Assembly (NCBI RefSeq): GCF_050875635.1
Contig: NZ_JBPAOH010000002.1
Coordinates: 1-64,000, forward strand
Length of the DNA: 64,000 nucleotides
Origin: Hassallia sp050875635
GTDB lineage: Bacteria; Cyanobacteriota; Cyanobacteriia; Cyanobacteriales; Nostocaceae
Reading direction: 5' to 3'
Under the pieces are notes generated by a model, which saw only the letters and a program-made list of their open reading frames with translations, searched no databases and was not told the origin of the DNA. The translations under genes were made by a program, and so were the position numbers. Below, in pieces: positions 17,487 through 27,295 of this stretch (the stretch's first letter is position 1; each line of letters starts with the position of its first letter).

Positions 17487-18359
17487 TCACAAATACTTCT
17501 GCAACAACAACCTCAACTTCTCTTTCGTTGCCGCTGGCGCTTTTTCCAAATTTGTCAAAATTGCATACTTCAAGGCTGAATGAGCATCACTAGACGGCGG
17601 ATTTTCACTCAACCGTCGCACAGTTTCTTGAATCACCTTTTGAGCATTTACCGCATTCCGCTGTAAATTTGCAATCACCATTTCCACCGTCACACTATCA
17701 TGATCTGAGTGCCAGCAATCATAATCTGTTACCAACGCTAAAGTTGCATAAGCGATTTCCGCTTCCCGCGCTAACTTCGCTTCTGGTAAATTCGTCATCC
17801 CGATTACAGTTGCACCCCAACTGCGGTAAAGATGCGATTCTGCCTTAGTTGAAAATGCCGGTCCCTCCATGCAGACATAAGTGCCACCGCGATGCAGACT
17901 TACATTTGGTAAATTGAGAGAAGCGATCGCATCCCCCAAAACTCCAGCTAAATTGCGACAAACCGGATCGCCAAAAGCAATGTGAGCTACAATTCCTTCC
18001 CCGAAGAAAGTTGAAACCCGATTTTTGGTTCGATCAATAAACTGATCCGGAACCACCATATCCAGTGGTTTAGCTTCTTCCTTCAACGAACCCACCGCAC
18101 TAGCGGAAATTAAATACTCCACACCTAGTTGCTTCATCGCATAGATATTCGCACGAAAAGGCAACTCAGAAGGCAAAAGCGTATGATTGCGACCGTGACG
18201 CGCCAAAAAAGCTACCTGCGTCCCGTCCACAGTTCCCAGAATCAAAGCATCAGACGGTGAACCAAACGGTGTATCAACATGCACCTCCTCTACATCTTTA
18301 AGTGCATCCATCTTGTATAAACCGCTGCCACCAATAATCCCAATCTTAGCTTGAGCCAT
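17487..18359 (-). CDS. mtnP: S-methyl-5'-thioadenosine phosphorylase
   Basis: 290 aa, class II purine-nucleoside-phosphorylase family. It splits methylthioadenosine (a polyamine by-product) with phosphate into adenine and methylthioribose-1-phosphate for methionine salvage. Visible features are KIGIIGGSGLYKMD at the N-terminus (phosphate loop), FLARHGRNHTLLPSELPFRA, GGTYVCMEGPAFSTKAESHL and the purine-site segment VIGMTNLPEAKLAREAEI. The length is normal. The start ATG at 18359 is fixed by the N-terminal motif. No other methionine-salvage gene is adjacent. Confidence 0.93.
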   Translation of the reverse strand: MAQAKIGIIGGSGLYKMDALKDVEEVHVDTPFGSPSDALILGTVDGTQVAFLARHGRNHTLLPSELPFRANIYAMKQLGVEYLISASAVGSLKEEAKPLDMVVPDQFIDRTKNRVSTFFGEGIVAHIAFGDPVCRNLAGVLGDAIASLNLPNVSLHRGGTYVCMEGPAFSTKAESHLYRSWGATVIGMTNLPEAKLAREAEIAYATLALVTDYDCWHSDHDSVTVEMVIANLQRNAVNAQKVIQETVRRLSENPPSSDAHSALKYAILTNLEKAPAATKEKLRLLLQKYL

Positions 18360-18406
18360 GATTCTTAACCTCTAGATGTAAAGGCAATGCCAAGCTATTT
18401 TACTAG

Positions 18407-18496
18407 GGAATGGGGAAAAGGCGCGAATTGCAAATTGGGAATAGCGAATCGGGAATAGTTTTTACCCATTCCCCATTACCCATTCCCCATTACCTG
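18407..18496. repeat. Opposed GGGAATG / CATTCCC short repeats
   Basis: GGGAATGGGGAAAAGG and GGGAATAG units on the left face CCCATTCCCCATTACC units on the right, making a snap-back structure of ~90 bp. CCCCATT is the same unit found just before nrtC. Confidence 0.75.
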
Positions 18497-18655
18497 AGAA
18501 TTGGTTGTTTTACTAGGTGTCGCCCAAGAATGAATGTTCTCACCATACGTATACGTTGGTGATGGAATGAATCGGCGAGCCGATACTAGGTACTAAATTT
18601 ATAGTTTTTTTAAATTTTGTGGTGGGGAAAACCGAACACCATAATTTTTGCCATC

Positions 18656-18781
18656 ATGACACCACTCACTACCCCAGAAGTCAAGTCAAACGAAAAATCT
18701 GAAACAACAAAAGAAGAAACTTCTCAAGGTACACCAGCAGTAAAACAAGATGGCAGCGGTTGGACGCCCACTCACGGATAA
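18656..18781 (+). CDS. Possible 41-aa remnant ORF before the broken substrate-binding gene
   Basis: ATG at 18656 to TAA at 18781 gives a polar peptide (MTPLTTPEVKSNEKSETTKE...). It overlaps the next open frame by 32 bp in another frame and has no recognisable domain. It could be the displaced 5' end of the damaged gene or a chance frame. Confidence 0.25.
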   Translation: MTPLTTPEVKSNEKSETTKEETSQGTPAVKQDGSGWTPTHG

Positions 18782-20454
18782 GGAGAAGGCTCAGGGACTC
18801 GTTGCCACTCCTGTTAGTCGGGAGAAGATCGCGATTATTGTAGGTTCTGACAATCCATTTAAGAAAAACCTCACCTTCGAGCAGTTCGCGAAGATGTTTC
18901 GAGGCGAGATAACTAACTGGTCACTCTTAGGAGGCACTCCTGGTAAGATTCGATTTATTGACCATCCAGAGTGGGGGGACACGCGGCGATCGCGCTTGCA
19001 CCTATGATATCTTCAAAAAAGCCCCGTTTAAGAATGGAGCTAACACAACCACGCTGTCCCAGGACGACACTGCAACCATTGTGTCGGCACTCGGCAAGGA
19101 TGGAATCAGTTATGCGATCGCAGATCAAGTACTCAGCTTGCCGAATGTCCGGGTCATTCCCATGCACAAAACCATGCCCTCGGACCCCCGTTATCCCTAC
19201 TCCCAACCTCGGGGCTATGTCTATCGAAAAGAAACTGCCACTCCAGGAATGCTTGCCTTTCTGGGCTTTGCAACTTCAGCACCGGGACAGGAAATTTTAG
19301 CAGCTGCCAAACAGCAGGAAGCTGAGGCAGTGCGTCAATCTATAACGAGTGCTTCAACTTCAGGAACGTCAGTAGTAGCCACTGGTTCTTCTCCCAGTCC
19401 TGCACCTAATGGTCAAATTGCGCTTGTACCTACATCTACTAGTGAGGCAACCGAGCAAGGATTTCCCTGGTGGTGGCTTCTCTTGCTAGCAGGAATTCCT
19501 TTACTAGGATTACTTTGGTGGTTACTTAAGGAACGTCGAGGCAGAAGAACTGAAATTAACAACAAGATTGAGAACTTGGTTGCCAACAGTACTGAAATTA
19601 ACAACAAGATTGAGAACCTCCGCAACGATTGGAATCGGACTTTTATGAGTCTGCTTACACAGCACGGAGATGAAGTAATCAACACAATAGCTAGCCGAGA
19701 GTCATTCAACAGAGTAATTACTCAGAAGCTTGTCAATAATAATGCTGAACTTCACCACTACATCAGCCAACAAATCGACAACATTTTTGAGCAAAAAATA
19801 CACAATCACATGCAAGTGATTGCTCGGAACCTTGTTCAGAATAATCAGGAATTAAAGCAGTACATCGACCAGCGCTTACAGCACAGTGTAACCAGCAACA
19901 CTGAAATGAACAACCAGATTCTCAACTTAGTTGCCAACAGTACTGAAACTAACAACAAAATTGAGAACCTCCGCAACGATTGGAATCGGACTTTTATGAG
20001 TCTGGTTATACAGCACGTCGATGAACTAATCAACACAATAGGTAGCCGAGAGACATTCAACAGAGTAATTACCCAGAACTTGGTCAATAATAATGCTGAA
20101 CTTCAGCACTACATCAGCCAGCAAATCGACAACATTTATGACGAAAAAATACAAAATTATATCTCTGCGATTACCCAGAATATTAGCCAGGAAATCGACA
20201 ACAGTTATATCAACCAACTCATAAGAACCAAGAACGAACTGACTGCGCTCATGAACAATGCAGACAGAAATCTCTACGAGTGGACTCTGGGAGAACTGAT
20301 GGTAATTAAAGGTTGCTTAAGCGACCGTGAGGTTCTTGTCGAGCAGCTAGTCACTTTCAGCGCTGAACTCAGAACTAAGCTGGATGGTATCGCCTGCGTG
20401 GACATCAACACATTCAAGCCGTTCAAACCTATCTCGATAGATCGGAAGCAGTAA
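18750..20454 (+). pseudogene. Truncated, frameshifted PstS-like substrate-binding/coiled-coil protein
   Basis: Two adjoining frames carry one protein. Frame one (18750-19007) reads MAAVGRPLTDKEKAQGLV and IAIIVGSDNPF up to DTRR at ~18984. The next frame (from ~18985 to 20454) continues with YDIFKKAPFKNGAN, GKDGISYAIADQVL and DPRYPYSQPRGYVYRKE, as in PstS-like phosphate-type binding proteins. A one-base shift near the GGCGATCGCGC stretch therefore breaks it. The signal peptide and first ~80-100 residues expected for the family are also absent; a stop lies at 18741. After the binding domain come a low-complexity linker, one transmembrane helix (FPWWWLLLLAGIPLLGLLWW), a basic stop-transfer and a duplicated coiled coil. 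A sequencing error cannot explain the missing 5' end. Confidence 0.75.
19576..20151 (+). repeat. Duplicated coiled-coil segment (offset 351 bp)
   Basis: 19576-19800 and 19927-20151 are near-identical copies within the pseudogene (TEINNKIENLRNDWNRTFMS versus TETNNKIENLRNDWNRTFMS). Each also contains SRE(S/T)FNRVITQ and NNNAEL. The offset is exactly 117 codons, so the duplication kept the frame and was probably selected before the gene broke. Confidence 0.85.
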
Positions 20455-20630
20455 GAGCAGATTGTCATCAACAAAGAGATCGGTTCATAACTTGCGCTTT
20501 GTCCGAGCAAGGCAATGTAATTGCCACTTTGAAGAACTATATCAAGTGGCTTTAACTAGCCTTAAACAGAAGCCGACCGCCAAACTTGCGTTTGGTGCGT
20601 CGATGTAAATCAGACAAGACAAAAGCATTC

Positions 20631-20743
20631 TAACGAACCGCCTTCTCAATCGCAAAGACGCTAGCCTGCGGATGAATGCGTACTTTGTTGGAGAAGCCGT
20701 TCGCCTTGGTGTCGCAGACAGGGCTAGCAGTACGCGAACGGGC
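20631..20743. repeat. Dispersed AACGAACCGC-type repeat
   Basis: TAACGAACCGCCTTCTCAAT, CGCAAAGACGCTAGCCTGCG and CGTTCGCCTTGGTGTCGCAG resemble segments at 33436-33540. It is non-coding; the rest of 20455-20906 shows no gene. Confidence 0.55.
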
Positions 20744-20906
20744 AGTGTAATTTATTTTTCTGCGATCGCCGATTAGGCATCGCGATTCAATAATCCTTGA
20801 GTACTGGGTTTCATGCGCTATGTGGGAGCGCGATACTCCCTAGGAGTTGGAATTGCGCTTATCTCTCAGTCTGGCATTGAGAAATGAAATCAAGATGAAA
20901 TCAAGC

Positions 20907-21623
20907 TTACTTGTTGTACCAAGTTTTACGCCATTGCTTCATTTGATTAATCTCTGCATTTTGTGATTTAATAATCTCTTGGGAGAGTTTCTTAATTTCC
21001 GGGCGTTGAGACTTTTTCAACGCATCTTCTGCCATTGTTACAGCGCCTTCATGGTGAGGAATCATCGCATTGATAAAGCGCAAGTCAAAATCTTTATCAG
21101 CCGCACCCAAATCCATATTCATCATCATGCTGTTCTTTTGGTCGGATGACATTTCCATCATGTGACCCATTTGAGCATCGTAAGCCATTGGTTTATCACC
21201 AGCTTTAGGATACCAAGCTGTTCGCCACTGCTTCATTTCTTGCGTTTCTTGGTTTTGCGCTTTGATGATTTCGTCTGCTAGCTTTTTGATTTCCGGACGT
21301 TTTGATTTTTGCTGTGCTTCCTTAGCCATTTCTATGGCTCCTTGATGGTGCGGTGTCATACCGTCGATGAAGCGTAAATCGTAGTTAGCATCGCTTGGAC
21401 CCAAATCCATCGCCATGCTGTGATTCATGCCACTTCCGTGCATCTGCTGCTTATCGCTAGCGTTGGTAGCGGTGGTGTTTGGCGTTTGAGCTTGATTTTG
21501 GTTAGCAGTACAAGCTGCAAGTAACCCGCTAGTTGAGGCGATGCTCCCAAGGGGAGCCGCCCAAGGGGCGATCGCACTTAAGGTTAACGCCAAAAAGCCA
21601 TTTTTCAAAGACAGGAGTTGCAT
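20907..21623 (-). CDS. Lipoprotein with two DUF305 domains
   Basis: 238 aa. The N-terminal signal ends in a lipobox (GLLAAC), so it should be a membrane-anchored periplasmic or surface lipoprotein. Two ferritin-like DUF305 halves follow, each with D-x-x-F-I-x-x-M-x-P-H-H: LRFIDGMTPHHQGAIEMAKE (residues ~83-102) and LRFINAMIPHHEGAVTMAED (~177-196). Each ends in an N-Q/A-E...MKQWR helix, and a Met/His-rich linker (MGHMMEM, MMMNM) joins them. The paired His and Met suggest metal binding (copper has been proposed for relatives). No neighbouring metal genes are seen. Confidence 0.9.
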   Translation of the reverse strand: MQLLSLKNGFLALTLSAIAPWAAPLGSIASTSGLLAACTANQNQAQTPNTTATNASDKQQMHGSGMNHSMAMDLGPSDANYDLRFIDGMTPHHQGAIEMAKEAQQKSKRPEIKKLADEIIKAQNQETQEMKQWRTAWYPKAGDKPMAYDAQMGHMMEMSSDQKNSMMMNMDLGAADKDFDLRFINAMIPHHEGAVTMAEDALKKSQRPEIKKLSQEIIKSQNAEINQMKQWRKTWYNK

Positions 21624-21748
21624 AACTTTCTTCGTTAATTTGCTAATTCCATTGTCAACTCTCCACTCAGCTAGAGAGTCAACAAGATTGCAAAGAAAAT
21701 TTAAAAAAAGCGAATTTTCAGATAAATATGCATCTAATTACACATATT

Positions 21749-21777
21749 GTAGAGACGTTCCGCCGGAACGTCTCTAC
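21749..21777. repeat. Palindrome, GTAGAGACGTTCC family
   Basis: A perfect 13-bp stem GTAGAGACGTTCC / GGAACGTCTCTAC with loop GCC, upstream of the DUF305 gene. Other copies are at 638-666 and 28618-28647. Confidence 0.85.
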
Positions 21778-21827
21778 GACGGTTGCGACGTTTTTATTAC
21801 TGTTAATAAGGGGGGACATAATATGAT

Positions 21828-21885
21828 AGCCCACGAAGGTGGGCTTTGTTCGTATAGCCTCAGGCTTCCAGCCTGCGGGCTTAAT
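21828..21885. repeat. Dispersed hairpins between divergent DUF305 upstream region and wzc 3' end
   Basis: AGCCCACGAAGGTGGGCT (21828-21845) with TTGTTCG after it, then CAGGCTTCCAGCCTGCGGGC. Same family as 17414-17465. It lies just past the wzc-like stop codon, where a terminator would be expected. Confidence 0.7.
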
Positions 21886-21898
21886 TTAGCGCAACTAT

Positions 21899-24043
21899 TT
21901 AATTATTTTTCTGAGCGTTACCAACGATGCCTAAAACACTCATTCGCGAAAGTTTCAAGTTATCCAAAGCTCGCTTGAGAACAGAACTGTCTGTTTTGTC
22001 CATCCTTACCACAAGCAAAATTCCATTTGTGTGGGGTGCTATCAGGCTAGCATCAGCTAGTCCAACTAATACAGGAGCGTCATATATCACCAAGTCAAAG
22101 CTGTTATGAAATTCTTCCATCAGTCGCTTCATCTTTTCCGAGGAGAGCAACTTGGTGGGATCGGGTGGTATGGGTCCCGAAGTAATTACAGATAATTCGT
22201 TCATAGAAGGTAGTTGCCGAATCACCTCCCCCACTGGCAAGTTTGTCGAAATTAAATTACTCAATCCCCAAAGATTATTTAAATTTGATAAAGTGTGAAT
22301 CGTGGGATTCCGCAGATCGGCATCTACAAGTAGTACTCGTTGCCCCATTGCTGTAGCTATTTGAGCTAAATGAAATGCAACTGTAGACTTACCGTCACCA
22401 GACATGGCTGAACTAATAATTATCGAGCGAATTGGGCGATCGGAACTGAGCAGTTGAATATTCGTAGAAAGTACCCGTAAAGCTTCCAAAAATTTGGGGG
22501 AATAATTGCTATAGTCCTGGTCGGGTATTACAGCTAACCCGGGAACATTCTCACGCAGCGAATCTGTTACTCTGACTATGGGAATGTTTTGTTTGGTTGT
22601 GCCATGTTGACCATTTTGGAGTTGCTTTTCAAATGGAATAGTTCCTAACAACGGCAGTTTGATTTTCTCTTTCAGGGCAGCGGCAGTATGATAGGTATTG
22701 TCCAGTTTTTCAATTAGTATGGCGATGCCAATTCCTATGGCTAGCGAAGCGAAAAATCCCGAAATCAAATTACGTTTGATATCCGAAGATAAAGGACTTT
22801 CAGGTTTACTTGGAGCTTGAATTAACTGCCAAGGTAGTTCTGTCTGAGCCACCTGAATTTGCAGTGTTTCGCGGGTAGTAAGAAAACGATTCAAGCTTTC
22901 AGTTGCAACCTGCAATGTTCGCTGCATTTCGGTATATTGTCGTGCCAAAACTGGCAATTGCTTGCGTCTTTCTTCGAGTTTCTCTTCGGCTTTGGCAAGC
23001 TCTTGGCTCTGCACTTCTAAAGTTTGAACTTGAGTGGCTACGTCTGCAACTTTTACATCCAAAAAGCGCTTTGCTTCTTGACGTAGCAAAGGCAGCAGGT
23101 TGTCCCGTTTCTCCTTTAATGTTCGCATGTTTGGGCTATCTGACTGGAAACGAGCTGACTCCGCAGCAATCTGAGTTTCCAATTGACGCACTTGAATAAT
23201 TAACTGCTGATATACAGTAGCATTATTCAACGCTGCCAGTTCTCCGTCTTGTGCTTGTAAGCCAGCTAAATTAGCACGAGCTTGTGCCAATTGCTGATTA
23301 ATTGCTAATCGTTGCCCAGATAATATGTTGACTTGATTAGCGATTTGCTCTGCCTGGGTGTCGGGGTCGATAAAGTCGTATTTTTGCCGGAAATTTTGCA
23401 AATCTTTTTGAATTTCATCAACTCGTTTCTGTAAGGATGGCAGTTGTTTTTCAACAAACTGAATCCCCTGACGCAACTTGGTTTGCCGCTTTTCCAGGCT
23501 GTAATTTAAGTAATCCGTAGCAATTTGATTTAGTACTACTTTAGTCTTATTTGCATCGTTACTTCGATAGCGAACTTCTATAATCTTGGTTGTACCTAAG
23601 CGAATAATAGTCAGAGAATTTAGAAGAGAATCATAATCTATTTCTGGATAGGAACCTTGCAATTGCTTAACGATGTTCCCCATCAGTTCAGGACTCTTGA
23701 GGACTTGAATTTGACTTTCGTAATCTAGACTAGACTTGGCTGCGTTAGCGTCTTTGACAACATCCAGCATTTTGGTATCATCATTAACAGGTTCCACTAA
23801 TAGCCGAAAATTGCCTTCATATTCTGGTTTTTGCGAGAGTGCTTGGCTGACAACAATTGCCATCACAATAGTGGCTACCCCTGCAATGATAAGCGATCGC
23901 CGCCGTAAAATACCCACAAAATCACGAAAATTCCAATCATTTTCTTGTCCTTCCGACTCCGTAAAAGGTTGAGTCTGAAGAAATGGAGAGCTAAAGTTCC
24001 TATTTTGGTCAGAACTTGAGGGTTGAGAAGAATTATTCTCCAT
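21899..24043 (-). CDS. Wzc-like polysaccharide co-polymerase / BY-kinase
   Basis: 714 aa. A cytoplasmic head is followed by a first transmembrane helix (~50-70), a Wzz chain-length domain, a long periplasmic coiled coil (~170-390), a second transmembrane helix (~425-445) and a C-terminal ParA-like kinase domain. The latter has Walker A SAMSGDGKST, Walker A' VLLVDADLR and YDAPVLVGLADA. The family controls length and export of surface polysaccharide. The protein ends LGIVGNAQKNN with no C-terminal tyrosine cluster, so classical autophosphorylation of a Tyr tail is unlikely. It is read divergently from the exopolysaccharide locus across a 1.2-kb gap. Confidence 0.9.
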   Translation of the reverse strand: MENNSSQPSSSDQNRNFSSPFLQTQPFTESEGQENDWNFRDFVGILRRRSLIIAGVATIVMAIVVSQALSQKPEYEGNFRLLVEPVNDDTKMLDVVKDANAAKSSLDYESQIQVLKSPELMGNIVKQLQGSYPEIDYDSLLNSLTIIRLGTTKIIEVRYRSNDANKTKVVLNQIATDYLNYSLEKRQTKLRQGIQFVEKQLPSLQKRVDEIQKDLQNFRQKYDFIDPDTQAEQIANQVNILSGQRLAINQQLAQARANLAGLQAQDGELAALNNATVYQQLIIQVRQLETQIAAESARFQSDSPNMRTLKEKRDNLLPLLRQEAKRFLDVKVADVATQVQTLEVQSQELAKAEEKLEERRKQLPVLARQYTEMQRTLQVATESLNRFLTTRETLQIQVAQTELPWQLIQAPSKPESPLSSDIKRNLISGFFASLAIGIGIAILIEKLDNTYHTAAALKEKIKLPLLGTIPFEKQLQNGQHGTTKQNIPIVRVTDSLRENVPGLAVIPDQDYSNYSPKFLEALRVLSTNIQLLSSDRPIRSIIISSAMSGDGKSTVAFHLAQIATAMGQRVLLVDADLRNPTIHTLSNLNNLWGLSNLISTNLPVGEVIRQLPSMNELSVITSGPIPPDPTKLLSSEKMKRLMEEFHNSFDLVIYDAPVLVGLADASLIAPHTNGILLVVRMDKTDSSVLKRALDNLKLSRMSVLGIVGNAQKNN

Positions 24044-25208
24044 AAAGTCGGTTTCCGTGTATTCCTACTGGCTCTCCCGTTGGGCTGGACATTTTATTAC
24101 TTGTAAGTGCCTTAGCTCGACAAAATCCATTTTATGGAACTATTTTGCGAGGTTTTTGAAGAATTTTTAGATTTAACTATTAGACATCTAAAAAACGCAT
24201 AATTTTTTTTAGCTCAAGCTATTACGCATCTATATTATACAGTTAATAAAATAATTCATCAGGCCGATCGGACAATTAGAAGTTCTATTTTATACTACCT
24301 CTTTTTTGTGCTGACGATAATTGATATCGCAGATTAAATAATTAAAAATGAAGATGAAACTTATATTTGAGCAAATAAATCTCTTGAGGCTTTGACCGAA
24401 TAAATACTTAGGTATTGTATTTTTTGTATAAACTAATTAAGGATTTATACATAAATAAATCGTAATTTTATGAAGAGAGTGTAAAAAAGAACTATATTTA
24501 TATAAATTTTTCATGAAGTACATAAGTAAATTTCAAACATGGTATTCTAATTAAAAATTACATGTAAAGATAAAAAAGGAACAGCAAATTCTGGACAAGA
24601 ATTACATGTAATAGTAAAAAAAAGAACTTGAAGACTGATATGATATGATTCAAATCTCATTTAATTCAGGGGTGCTCCGAGTTTTTAACCAGAAGGCAGT
24701 TTAGAATGGCGGCTACTACCTTAATAGTCTCTGGAAACAAAGTCAAGAAAAGTTCTGTATTCAGAGAAAGCATAGGGACTTTCCTTAAAGTCTAAGGTTT
24801 CAGTAGTAGCAAATGTTGTTAATCAGATTTGTTTTTATGTTGTGTGTTTTGATGTCTGTGTCATGTGTTATTCTGTCCAAAAAAAGTACGTATTATCAAC
24901 TCAAATGACATGCAGCTTTGTATAAAGAGGCTACAAAGCTTGCAGATACGTCCTGTGAGTTTCAGGAAAATTTTGCACAGACTAATACATCGCCCAGCTC
25001 GAATGAGTTTAGCTTTGTATTAATCTGCACCACTAGGTCGGCTTGCCGTTACCTTCTGTGACTCTTGGGATTTTACCCGCTAATTAACACTCGTACATCG
25101 CAGTCAAGCAATTGTAGAGATTTATAAAGCCGGGTAAATTTTTCATGTCAATTAATGGCTTGGCTTGAGTATTTCAGTGGCGTTTTCAAGAAGATTAGGG
25201 TGTAGCCG
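24044..25208. other. 1165-bp divergent control region, no gene seen
   Basis: AT-rich region between the wzc-like gene and the first glycosyltransferase. No coding frame was found. It holds the TTACATGTAA pair (listed separately). Further on, GCTACTAC at 24712-24719 can pair with GTAGTAGC at 24803-24810 around internal complementary pieces, so a structured leader RNA at ~24665-24815 is possible. No known riboswitch was recognised. Confidence 0.5.
24556..24627. promoter_or_regulatory. Two direct copies of a palindromic box, candidate operator
   Basis: AATTACATGTAAAGATAAAA at 24556 and AATTACATGTAATAGTAAAA at 24599 are direct repeats of ~28 bp. Each has the perfect palindrome TTACATGTAA (24558-24567 and 24602-24611), 44 bp apart. 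That geometry, about four helical turns in a divergent promoter region, suits a dimeric regulator binding twice. The regulator is unknown. Confidence 0.45.
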
Positions 25209-26558
25209 ATGAGACTTAATGAATGGATTAATATCAAGTTATTTCAATCGCTCTCTTCAGGGTTAGAAAGTAAGAATCAGCATTCTCTAAAAAATCAACA
25301 GTCGATCAAATTGTCTGTAATCACTCAGTTTTTCCCGCCAGACTATGCGGCAACAGGACAGTTGATTGAGGAACTTGTGAGACATTTAGGGTATCTTGGG
25401 ATAGACATTGAGGTTTTTACCAGTCAGCCTGGATATGCGTTTCGGACTCAATACGCTCCAGCAGTTGAACGGATAGGTCGAGTGCGAATTCAGCGATCGC
25501 GCACTGCTAAACTTGGGGCCGGGCGAATTCGCGGCAAAGCCGTCAATGGTATTTTGTATACGTTGCGGGCAGCGCTGCATCTATTTAGGGCGAGACATCG
25601 CAACAATGTCTTATTAGTGACAACAGCTCCGCCATTTTTGCCACTTGTGGGATATCTGGGTTATCTGTTGTTCAAAATTCCTTATGTTTGCATCCTCTAT
25701 GACCTTTATCCGGATATAGCGATCGCTCTGGGTGTAATTCCCAAGCATCACTGGCTAGCGCGATTATGGCAAGCGCTGAATAAAAAGATTTGGCGAAACG
25801 CTAAGGCGATCGTCGTTCTTAGTCCAGCGATGAAACTACAAGTGGCGGCGAATTGTTCGCAGATAGCCGATAAAATTTCTGTGATTCACAGTTGGGCAGA
25901 CCCTGACTCAATTGTGCCAATTGCCAAGCAAGAAAACTGGTTTGCTTGGAAGTACAACCTAGTGAAGAAATTTACCGTACTCTACTCCGGTAATCTAGGT
26001 CGGTGTCATGACATGGATACCATTCTAGAAGCGGCAAAGCAACTGCAAGATGAGCCAATTCAGTTCGTCTGCATTGGTGGTGGAGCAAAACGCGATGAGT
26101 TGATTGAGCAAGTGAATCAATTAGGATTGAGCAATTTTATGTTTTTACCCTATCAAGACAAGGAGGTGTTGCCCTACTCACTAACAGCTTGCGATCTGTC
26201 GCTCGTGAGTGTGGATGAGTGTACGGAAAATTTAGTCACGCCAAGCAAGCTTTACTCAGCTTTAGCATCGGGAAGACCGATCGCAGTGATTTGCTCTTCT
26301 TATTCATACCTGAGACAACTCATTGCCGAAGCCAACTGTGGTGGCACGTTTGAGAATGGAGACGGTAATGGTCTAGCTCAATTTATTCGCTTGCTGAGTC
26401 GCGATCGCCAACTAGGGGAACGCATGGGTAAAGCCGGACGTCAATATTTGCGATCGCATTTCACACCCAAAATTATCTCCAAACAATATTTTGATGTTTT
26501 GGCAAGAGTGATATTATCTGAAGATGTGAGATTTATGTCTCAAAATCTCACAGAGTAA
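25209..26558 (+). CDS. Glycosyltransferase family 4 (WcaI-like)
   Basis: 449 aa, GT-B fold. After a ~35-residue extension the N-domain begins LSVITQFFPPDYAATGQLIE, typical of the WcaI/fucosyl-type GT4 group. The C-domain has VLYSGNLGRCHDMDTILEAA and the sugar-nucleotide-binding stretch LVTPSKLYSALASGRPIAVI. It transfers a sugar from a nucleotide donor during repeat-unit assembly at the inner face of the membrane; sugar and acceptor are unknown. It is the first + strand gene of the polysaccharide locus and has a very long 5' region. The ATG at 25209 was taken; an ATG closer to the domain was not seen. Confidence 0.88.
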   Translation: MRLNEWINIKLFQSLSSGLESKNQHSLKNQQSIKLSVITQFFPPDYAATGQLIEELVRHLGYLGIDIEVFTSQPGYAFRTQYAPAVERIGRVRIQRSRTAKLGAGRIRGKAVNGILYTLRAALHLFRARHRNNVLLVTTAPPFLPLVGYLGYLLFKIPYVCILYDLYPDIAIALGVIPKHHWLARLWQALNKKIWRNAKAIVVLSPAMKLQVAANCSQIADKISVIHSWADPDSIVPIAKQENWFAWKYNLVKKFTVLYSGNLGRCHDMDTILEAAKQLQDEPIQFVCIGGGAKRDELIEQVNQLGLSNFMFLPYQDKEVLPYSLTACDLSLVSVDECTENLVTPSKLYSALASGRPIAVICSSYSYLRQLIAEANCGGTFENGDGNGLAQFIRLLSRDRQLGERMGKAGRQYLRSHFTPKIISKQYFDVLARVILSEDVRFMSQNLTE

Positions 26559-27295
26559 GTTATTGGGGATATTGGGCTGGCACTGCCAATAGATATTCAG
26601 CTTGGGAACATAAATATTTGCGCTTTTATTGTTACCCAATCTAAATATTCTCTTCGGTGGAGGCAATAGAATTTACCAGGTTTTGACAAAGTATCTACCA
26701 TCACAAATAAGATTAGTAATACTTATGTTACTATGACTTGTCATCCTGAATACTTACTGGAGCAACAAACGTGCCAAATTCCGGTGAGTAAACATTTACC
26801 TTTTAATTTGAGCCTCATTATCTAGCTCAAATTAACCGACAATTTCCATCTTATTGTGGCGAAAAACGGTGAGATTGAAGGATTAAATATTATGAACACT
26901 TAAAGGTTAAGAAAAGTTATTGCCAGATAGTAACAGCACTTGCAATTGTTTGCTTGGGCTAAGTTTCTCTTACTTTCTAACTTGTTGTTGTCAACTGGAA
27001 AATCAGTTGATTTGATTTTCCTATTTAATTTAGTTAAGAGTAAAAATGTGAGAAAAAAGTGTAAGATATTACATATATCGCTAAAATAAAAAAACAATGA
27101 ACAAACCTAGGCGAGATTATTTTTGATTGAGATTATTCTCAATTGATGCTGACACGGAAACAGATAAGGCAACAAGCAACGAAAATTGAATAATTAGTTA
27201 TGAATTAGGAGTTTGGGCTTCGATGGTCTTTTAGATCTCAGTCCCTCCAACGTAACCTTCATGATTGTCTAATCTTTTATCGTGGGAGGTCGAAA
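26559..27295. other. 737-bp AT-rich intergenic region
   Basis: No gene recognised. TTGACA at 26683 and TAAGAT at 26708 are 19 bp apart and might be a promoter, though the spacing is long. Nothing else stands out. Confidence 0.4.

Noticed and set aside
21541..21978. 145-aa plus-strand frame
   Set aside because: Antisense to the DUF305 signal region and crosses two dispersed repeats.
24640..24670. tRNA remnant (TTCAAATC T-loop-like)
   Set aside because: No acceptor or anticodon stems can be drawn around it.
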